This document shows, one piece after another, positions 56,361-64,000 of a stretch of DNA of 64,000 bases (its first letter is position 1; every line of letters begins with the position of its first letter). A model generated the notes under the pieces. That model saw only the letters and a program-made list of their open reading frames with translations, was not told the DNA's origin and did not search any database. The position numbers and the translations under genes were made by a program. Source of the DNA: Hyposmocoma kahamanoa (taxonomy: Eukaryota; Arthropoda; Insecta; Lepidoptera; Cosmopterigidae); contig NW_020653765.1 of NCBI RefSeq assembly GCF_003589595.1, forward strand, positions 1,927,800-1,991,799. Direction: 5' to 3'.

Positions 56361-58195
56361 TGAGTGAATTTTTAAACAAGCTTTTGTAAAGGTAATTTAA
56401 AATAATTTTCATTTTCATTAATGAATTCGTGGAATCTTTTGAAATTCATTCTAGAAGATTTCAATCAATTGCTTTGCCCAAATCATTAGCTTTTGGACCT
56501 GGCTAAAGTCAATTTATACATAAACACAAATTCTGTACTCTTCTGTCTAAGTTTTTACCTAGCCTTTTAGCCTAACCTTTCAAATCTCTTTTTTGTTTAT
56601 GATCCTTTTTCCTGTTACGTCGACATGGTTTTTGACTTATTTTAGGCAAGTTAAGTTCCGATAGTAAATTAATAAATTGGTTATCTATCATGTAATGACT
56701 TATTGTTAATGATACCAATATATATATTTAAATACAACTTCTTGTTTGTTATTTTTAGGTAGGTAGGGTAATATATTACATCGCTAATTTAACAAATTAA
56801 CGTTGTGAATAGTTGTGATAATAAGTAGTCATAGGAAAATGGATCTTATTGCTAGAACTGCAACGTTTATCATTTAGTAACGAAACTAGAATATTTCATC
56901 AATTAAGTTTTGCAACTGCCCATAGATCATAATCTAAAACAATGCGAAATAATAATCAAGTCAAGCCAACCTCATAAAAACTGTGAAATATCAAATTTCA
57001 CAATTCGCGGTCGAAAAATTTCGAGATGTCAAATTTAGTATTCATTGACGGCATACACCTTGTCTTTTTTAGAAAAATAGACGCAAAAACGCAATGTAGA
57101 GCTATCTTAAACATTCTTCTTTTGCAACTTTTTTGAACTGTCAACCTTGAGTCGTGCGGCAAGATATAATTTAAAAAAAAATTAAAAAACAAACGGATCT
57201 TGGTATCTTATTATTATGCCTTCAGTTTTTGTGACTTGGCTGTATGCTTATTTATAAGGTGTTCGCTGACATTGGTCTAATAAAGATTTTTAAAAGTACC
57301 TCTAATGATTTGTCTTTCTTTTGTACTTATTGTGGAGCTGAAGATTATTTTCAATTATTTATACTTAAGTCAAGTTAGTAGAAGGCTGTGCAAGAAATGA
57401 AGGTCTGAAAAAATAAAAATCTTGTTTGGCGGGTTCGAGAATGGCTAAGTGGCATATTTTTGCGATTAGCGTTCGCCTAGCTTCTTGCTTAACTTGCACA
57501 TGTCCTATATGAATTTGTACCTTTTAAGTAGATCCAGAGCTCTTGCTAGAANNNNNNNNNNGCATATTAAATTATTGAATAGGTAGTGAACAATCATGTA
57601 TTTAATGTTAGGGTAGGTAGGTATTCAAACTTATATTTCTAAATTCAAAAGTTCCATCAACAAGTTGTGAACTTTTAACATTGAACTATGCAGTATCGTT
57701 GGCTATATTTGCAATTTTTCTAAAAAAAAGAAGTCAGTTGCTTCCGCGCTTCCGCGACGTTCTATTCTTAACGCCTTTTCTTGTTTTTATTTCCGCTAAA
57801 GCTCTGAAACCGCGATAAAGTTTAACAATTAACTGTTTCTAAATTGGATACCAGCTGCTCATTTTGGAGTTACTTTATTTTAACACCACGGCGGTGAAAT
57901 GCTATGCTGCGCTAGGATTCTTTCGATACTTATATGTGTTATCAGCGACAGTTTTTTTCTTTTACATTACATACGTTATAAGGTTCAACTCTAAAGCTGG
58001 AAACAGAAATCTAAATATATTTAGGCTCTCCCATGTCTTCCGTTGCTTGCCGTACACTCGGCAACACAGGCCATACTATCAGTCACTTTTAAACCCCTGT
58101 ACAGTATGTAGAGGAGTCACCATATTTATATTCATGTAATAAGAGCGAAAAAGACGTGCGTTTCGTATCGGCGATCCGAGCGGAGGTTTTTTCTG
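56361..58195. other. Anonymous AT-rich DNA with assembly gap
   Basis: Ten Ns at 57552-57561 mark an assembly gap. No gene recognised on either side. Confidence 0.5.
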
Positions 58196-58199
58196 ACCG

Positions 58200-58386
58200 G
58201 TGGCTCCTTAAACAGGCCCTGTGGTCCCGTTCTCCGTCAGTTATCCGTCCGGAACAATTAATGCCAAATAACTAATAGTCATGCGAATGAAACTTCATTC
58301 TTGGCATAATCTTTTAATTTGGATCGAGTATTACTTACTTGAGAGTAATTATTTCGCACGATGTCGAACGGAGAATGAGAATAGAC
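58200..58386. repeat. RepF hairpin MITE
   Basis: Arms CTCCGTCAGTTATCCGTCCG (left) and TCGAACGGAG (right end) are inverted and diverged. Centre GCGAATGAAACTTCATTC as in the other RepF copies. Confidence 0.6.
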
Positions 58387-58561
58387 CCCCAGGCGTGATG
58401 GTATAAACGCTATGGAGAAGAAATAATGTGCAATTTTCAACAAAGAAATTACAATTTTTATATGTTTGGCTATGTTGATAGTCGCTATTGACTGACTTCA
58501 ACCTTTCACAATTGTTGAAGGCAAAATACGCTGTAAAATAATAATAATTTACATAGTTTTT

Positions 58562-58740
58562 AGGGGTCACAAGTACTTTTATAAGCCACGCAACATGGAA
58601 AATACACACATAGACAAATTACACCCAAACTCACGTGAGCAAGAAATGCAGGCCATACAAATATTTCTCCCGGCCCGGGAATCGAACCCGAGACCTCAGC
58701 GTCGCGGTCCAGTGTGGTAATCATTCGGCCACAGAGGCAA
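58562..58740 (-). repeat. S2 tRNA-derived SINE
   Basis: On the minus strand GCCTCTGTGGCCGAATGATT (A-box region) and CTCGGGTTCGATTCCCGGGC (perfect B box) form a tRNA-like head of ~75 bases. An unrelated ~100-base body ends near an ATTATTATTATTTT tail at 58545-58565. It differs in sequence from S1. Confidence 0.75.
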
Positions 58741-58745
58741 TAAAA

Positions 58746-60490
58746 GTAACCGTAATACATTTTACGCGGCAAAAATCGGGATACCTCATAACACTGAACG
58801 TGCATAAAGATGGTCAATGATAAGGTGCACTCTTCTCCTTAGTAAAAAAATTGATGATTTTTTTAGTGCCATTTTACTTTAATAAAACGGTATTGTGTCG
58901 AGAAATGCACTGCTTATCATATTCCTTATTATTATACTCCTTACCATAACAAACGTAATCGATATTTTTCGCCAAATTGAGTTATTAACATGTATCAGAA
59001 ATGAGCAACACAAGATCTACAACCCCCTAGAAGCGATTTTTTTATATCATATAAATTTTTTTTATTGCTAAGCAAAATCAGCGTTAATGATATTTTTCAA
59101 AGAAAAACAAACTTTAGGTACGTGCCAAAAGTGTGGAAAGTTATCACATTACAAATGCGTTAGTTAAGACAGATTGAGTGACCTTTGACCTTTCATCGAC
59201 AGATCTATGTGCTTTTATACAAATGTACACATCAAAAGTGTCTAATGATCACTTGACATTTTTTCCAATTACTGAAAATCAGGTTTTTTATTTTGTTTTT
59301 TAACACTAATAGGTTTTTTGGTCAATTTCGTAATTTAAAAAATAGGTATCTAACTGAGTAAATAATTTAATAAATTTATATAAATAATTTTATTTAACTT
59401 TAATAGGGTAATCAAATATTTTTTTTTAAATACCTTGATACCTATACACTTTTAATGTGTAATGTAGCATAATAACGTTAGAAATGATAATAAACAATTA
59501 TTTTCTATATCTTACTCATAACTTAATGATAAATAGGTGTCTATATTTACTGGACCTTCGCGGTTCATAAATAATAACAACAAATCAATCAGATTAATAG
59601 TGACTATTTATTTGTTTATTGCAATGCTATTTTGTCTATTATTTCCAAATAACATGTTTGCTCCTTCCGTTGAATATATTTTGAGTGGCTACAGTTGATT
59701 TGCTCTACACTAATGAGGTAAGGAAAACCTGAACCAAATATCTAGAATCATTGATGCAAAATGACAATTTTTTAGGAAAGGTCACAAGGAAATAAATTAT
59801 ATGTACATTAAAAGTAATAATAATATATCTTCATTTATCTTCTCAGTACAAAACAAAGTAGCATTACGGTAGAGATACGTATTATTACATACGCTTAGAC
59901 TAATGTACTGTGGGAGACTGGAGCCCAGACTAAATAGCCTTGGAATATGGGTCTCCAGGCACCTAACCCCGATTTTTTTGGAATGAATGTGACATGAAAG
60001 TGAGTCGTTTAGCACTAAAAAAATTTGATCAATTTTATTCATGTTTATGAACAATACACGCTTGACCCAAAATTTTACTATGCCAAAATTAAACCTAAGA
60101 ACTCGACATATGCCAAAGTTGTTTTCACAAAAAAAGAGCTTAATGGTTCCTAAGACAGTTTCCTCGTATCTTTTAAGGTTTCGGATTTCCCCATACTGTT
60201 CCATTTAAAAAACACTGTATATGTAATATATAAAGTGTAGTTTATATAGATAAATCTGGTTATTTTTCCAATGCGATAGCACCTCTTGAACGGCATCAAC
60301 GCCCCCAATTGCTTCCGAGGCCCCTACCGCCCTAGGTCTCTTCAGCGCCCACTACCAGATAGGGACCACTTGAAAGCAAATACCTACTGTTGTAACGCAA
60401 AATTGTCAAATTGAGAATTAACGAAACAAACTAATTTATATATAACTAAATATTGTAAAATAATCATATTATTCGCAATAAAATCCAATC
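58746..60490. other. Anonymous AT-rich DNA
   Basis: Contains the second copy of the two-copy repeat (59990-60090). A 135-codon minus-strand ORF at 59797-60204 overlaps that repeat and has no domain signature; I do not call it a gene. Confidence 0.4.
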
Positions 60491-60494
60491 AAGC

Positions 60495-60811
60495 AAGCAG
60501 TAGAGCTCCTTGTAAGAGTTCGTCCCGGAAGTATTGCCACTTTGCCTATTTCTGCCGTCTAGCAGTAATGTGACCATTACTGCGTTCCTGTTTGGAAGGG
60601 TAAGGGTGCTGGTGAAATTACAGGCACATGGGACTTCAATGTCAATTTGTCTCAGGGTGACGGGCGCAGTGGCAGTGCCCATAAGATCTTTGCAATTTAA
60701 AGCTCTGAATGGCACTGCAACTGTCATGGATAGGCGTGTCGCTTATCACCAGGCGCACCGCTTGTTCATCTCGCCACTTAGTATCATAAAAAATAATAAT
60801 AAAAAAATCAG
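60495..60811 (+). repeat. RepA copy
   Basis: From AGCAGTAGAGCTCCTTG to a mixed tail ATAAAAAATAATAATAAAAA. Confidence 0.85.
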
Positions 60812-61360
60812 TATTTTGTTTTAGATTTTCAAATCGTGTCTGCATTTATTGTGGAGATGATCTATTCATGTATTTAAATGTTAATTTGCTTATCTAACTA
60901 ATAATAAACTAAATGCCATAAATTTGCGCCGTTAGCTTGTGCAAAAATTACTTGTATTTATGAGGTTTATTTCGTCTCACAAAGTACTTTTGTATTTCAA
61001 ATCGAAAGGATGTCGTGTCACGTCCCCTACCAACGTCATTATCATTCATAATGTTTAAAGGTTTAGACCCACGATTAAGGCTTTGTTATTTGTCATTTAG
61101 AAAATCATGGTTTCTCAATACACCTTAAACATTTAGGCAAATTCAAAGTAAAAACAACTCGTTGTTCTTTGCCATGATTCTTTGTTATAAACAAGGATTG
61201 GTATCGAAAGTGTCTTATTCTTTCTATCTTTGTTAAAAGAAGGTTTCTTTGTTTTTCATGATTACGTAACAGATATAATTGTAAAATCACTGTTTTTAGT
61301 TTTTTAAACAAATTTCTATTTTGAGAAAGCTATTCATTAAATAGGAGTAATATAATGTTC
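60812..61360. other. Anonymous AT-rich DNA
   Basis: No feature recognised. Confidence 0.4.
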
Positions 61361-61362
61361 TT

Positions 61363-61617
61363 GAAGCCGGTTAAAATTTTTAACCGCTTATTTGTAATAT
61401 GTTAATTTGGGAACCGGTTTTGGTGATTCTTTTTTTTGTTGGAAAAAGAGTACCTCAGTATAGGTCCCATTTAAATTTGAAGAAAATATTCCACCTCTAA
61501 GGGTGGCAAACTAGAGAATGAATCCGGTTTCGCGCACTTTCCGTTAGCCGATTTCAATAAAACGTGACAAATAGACGTAATTCCACGAAGTATTGAGGTC
61601 GGGTTTTTTAGTACTCT
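61363..61617 (+). repeat. RepD-related copy
   Basis: Begins GAAGCCGGTTAAAATTTTTA and contains CACCTCTAAGGGTGGCAAAC and CTTTCCGTTAGCCGATTTCA, as in 6968-7218. Confidence 0.6.
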
Positions 61618-61662
61618 GTACTTGAGATTATTAAGTTTATTTAAGGTCACGACCGGTGTTTG

Positions 61663-61835
61663 ACCACCACCATGATATTCAATTGTTTTTGTGAAATTTC
61701 TCTATTATATAGTTTATCTCTTAATACAAAGATAGACCATAAAGAAAAATTCCTTCGATCTGACTGGACTCGAACCAATATCTGTTGCCACACCGGGGCC
61801 AACGCTCTTACCAGCTGAGTTGCAGACTGGGTCAG
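61663..61835 (-). repeat. S1 tRNA-derived SINE
   Basis: Minus strand: head with AACTCAGCTGGTAAGAGCG and B box GGTTCGAGTCC, then GATCGAAGGAATTTTTCTTT and an ATTGAATATCATG end. Its head is nearest to a functional tRNA among the S1 copies. Confidence 0.75.
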
Positions 61836-62390
61836 CATGTCTCACTAATTTCTTTATCTGCTTGTTGCATATCTTTGTAATAATAAACTAGTGGAGTAGC
61901 TTTGCAATAAAAAAACATCATAGTTTTAACTTGTTATTCAATAAACGATATATTCAAAAAATATGTATAACTTGGGCTTTTTCAAGACGAGAGTGAACAG
62001 GTAGTATTTAGGTGTGCATGCTTCATCGTCGACCTCAACGTTACTTTCCATCGGGTTATAATGGAAGAGCATTTAAATGCGTACTTTTTTTCAATAAAAT
62101 AACCATCGTCAACTTGTTAAGTTAATTTGGACGCTAACCAAACCTATTTATACTTATTTAGATAATAAAATAACACACAAAAATTGTGAATATCATCAAA
62201 AACACAGAGTAATAAGAACCTGATTGAATCACGTCAATTAAAGTCTGGAAGTGGGTGAACAGTTCAGCGTTCAATGGCCAATGGCGGCGGGAAGCGACAA
62301 TTGATGGACAATAACAGGTCAAGCCTGTTGAATACTCTGGTATGGTTATTTCTAGTGCATAAATTACATGTTCTATATCCTTCTTTTTGA
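61836..62390. other. Anonymous AT-rich DNA
   Basis: No feature recognised. Confidence 0.35.
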
Positions 62391-64000
62391 AGTTCTAAAA
62401 TCAGACAAAAGGGTAACAGCCCAATATCTTTTTATAACTTACGCGCGCACAGGAACCTTATAAGTCTGTGGGTGTCTGTGGGTCTGCTTAAGCCTCAGAA
62501 TGACGCTATTCCTCATTCTTTCACTCTCGATGACATCAATCATCACTTCTCAGCGGCCGCCAGCACTCAGTGTATTGGCAAGGTCAATGCTCTCAATGAC
62601 ATTCCTCTCTTGTGTAGTCAACCTTCTCAAGCTTTCTCTTTTTCTTCGGTTTCAGAGTCAGAGATTCGCAAAATAATAATGTCTTTAAAATCAAATGCCG
62701 TTGGTTGTGATGACATTAGTCGTCAAATGATAGTCTGCTGTTTAGACAGTGTACTGCCGATTATCACACATATTATTAATTGTTCCCTTTCCTCTGGTAC
62801 TTTCCCTAGCAGCTGGCGCAGGGCGTATGTGCTGCCTCTTCCTAAAATAAATAATCCGTCTGTTCTTAAACACTTTAGGCCAATCTCAATACTACCTTTC
62901 CTTTCTAAAATTCTAGAAGCAGTTGTTCATCGCCAATTATCATCCTTCCTTTTTAGACACAATGTCCTTGGCCAGTACCAATCAGGTTTCCGGCCGGGCC
63001 ACAGTACCACAACGGCATTATTGAAAGTTACGGAAGACATTCGTGAGGGCATGGAGGCTTCGCGGTTGACAGCATTAGTTCTCATTGACTTCTCTAACGC
63101 CTTTAATGCTGTTGACCATGATATACTCCTAGCCATCCTAGCTTTTTTGCGAGTTTCTGCCCTGGAACTGGAATGGTTCTCTTCATACCTTAAGGGGCGC
63201 AAGCAAGCTGTTCGTGCCAAAGACGTCTTGTCTAATTGGTGCGATCTAGAGGCAGGCGTGCCCCAAGGCGGAATTCTTTCTCCCCTATTATTTTCAGTTT
63301 TTATAAATTTAATCTCTCCTATTCTCCGCAGCTCTCATCATTTGTATGCTGACGATCTACAGATTTATGCGCAAGCAAAATTTGACTCCTTGGATGATGC
63401 GATATGTAACCTCAATGATGATTTGCGACGTATTGCTGACTGGTCGAGTAAGTTTGGCATCAGTGTCAATCCAAGCAAGTGTCAAGGCATGATCGTGGGT
63501 AGTCCCTATGCTTTGTCTAGGTTGGACATAAGCTCCGTTGCGCCTCTTTCTTGTGATGGCACATCCATTGTTTTCGTGCCTCATGTAGTGAATCTGGGAC
63601 TACACATTGATTCTACTTTTTGCTGGCGACCTCAGATTGACTGCATTAGTCAGAAGATTATTGGTATTTTGAGGTCATTCTATCAGTTCAAACACTTTCT
63701 TCCCATTACAACAAAGATTCTGCTAATTCAGGCAACCATTTTCCCTATCTTCGATTATGCTGATGTGTGTTATGCTGATATCACTCAAGAACTTCTCAAC
63801 AAATTGGAGCGGTTGCTCAATAGTTGTATCCGGTTCATTTACTGTCTTCGCAAGTATGATCATGTGTCCGCATATCGTGACAAGTTGAAATGGCTCACGA
63901 TTCGTCAGCGCCGGAATCTGAGAATCCTCTCCACGCTTTATTCCGTACTCAAAGACCCATGTGCACCAGAGTATTTGAAATGTAAGTTTCAATACTTTGG
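62391..64000 (+). mobile_element. LINE ORF2 reverse transcriptase, open to window edge
   Basis: One uninterrupted plus-strand frame (~536 codons) from the TGA at 62388-62390 to the window end. Motifs in order: FRPISILPFLSKILE (thumb of the palm entry, ~62875), GQYQSGFRPGHSTT (~62970), LVLIDFSNAFNAVDH (first catalytic Asp, ~63080), AGVPQGGILSPLLF (~63250), LYADDLQIY (catalytic YADD box, 63345-63356), GISVNPSKC and NLGLHID. This is a non-LTR reverse transcriptase of the Jockey/CR1-like type. The endonuclease half expected upstream is not seen, so the copy is 5' truncated, but the absence of stops or frameshifts suggests a young insertion. The 3' end lies outside the window. Confidence 0.9.

Noticed and set aside
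58635..58740. Functional tRNA gene
   Set aside because: Good B box, but it is joined to a SINE body with an AT-rich tail, and the acceptor stem is not convincing.
59797..60204. 135-codon minus-strand ORF
   Set aside because: Overlaps a two-copy repeat, no domain motif, composition like surrounding non-coding DNA.
62927..63992. Three minus-strand ORFs of 75-97 codons
   Set aside because: Shadows of the plus-strand reverse transcriptase, whose frame has all catalytic motifs.

Overview
The window reads as nuclear DNA of a moth or butterfly. It is AT-rich and gene-poor, with intron-containing and intronless eukaryotic genes. It is packed with repeats of lepidopteran character: RTE-type LINEs with (TGA)n tails, Jockey/CR1-like LINEs, tRNA-derived SINEs, Copia, hAT and THAP relics, a Helitron-like end and many short inverted-repeat elements (MITEs). 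There is a 10-N assembly gap at 57552-57561. No rRNA, CRISPR or prokaryotic feature is present. The species cannot be named from the sequence.

Repeat families are given working names. RepA is an unnamed family of about 280-320 bp with a T/A-rich tail (about 20 copies, spread over most of the window). RepB is a SINE-like repeat with an RTE-type (TGA)n tail. RepC is a fold-back repeat. RepD begins with a CCGACTTCAAAAA motif. RepE is a TIR element with two full copies. RepF is a hairpin repeat. S1 and S2 are tRNA-derived SINEs.

Layout: 1-36 kb is almost wholly repeats and anonymous DNA. It holds one candidate secreted-protein exon at 30.4 kb, cut by a RepB copy, plus hAT and THAP coding relics. 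An RTE endonuclease relic lies at 36.3-37.5 kb. The gene-bearing part is 37.8-54.4 kb. On the minus strand there is an orphan intronless gene (37794-38840). Three more intronless minus-strand ORFs (45396-45719, 48678-49097, 49487-49900) I read as divergent paralogues of the mitochondrial F1Fo-ATPase inhibitor IF1. On the plus strand there is a three-exon gene (50669-54439) for a roughly 1,031-residue secreted protein with a signal peptide and a 47-residue higher-order tandem repeat. Between these genes lie nested inverted-repeat elements, a Copia 3' end, and a LINE 3' end with an RTE copy inserted in it. From 54.6 kb to the end there are more MITEs, a possible 5'UTR exon near 56.0-56.4 kb, SINEs, and an uninterrupted LINE reverse transcriptase reading frame that runs off the right edge.

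The strongest biology is the local cluster of intronless IF1-like paralogues. The two adjacent ones share a long N-terminal extension and all three are shortened at the C-terminus, where normal IF1 has its dimerising coiled coil. Next is the uncharacterised repeat-containing secreted protein beside them. Nested insertions with intact target-site duplications give a clear relative chronology for several repeats.
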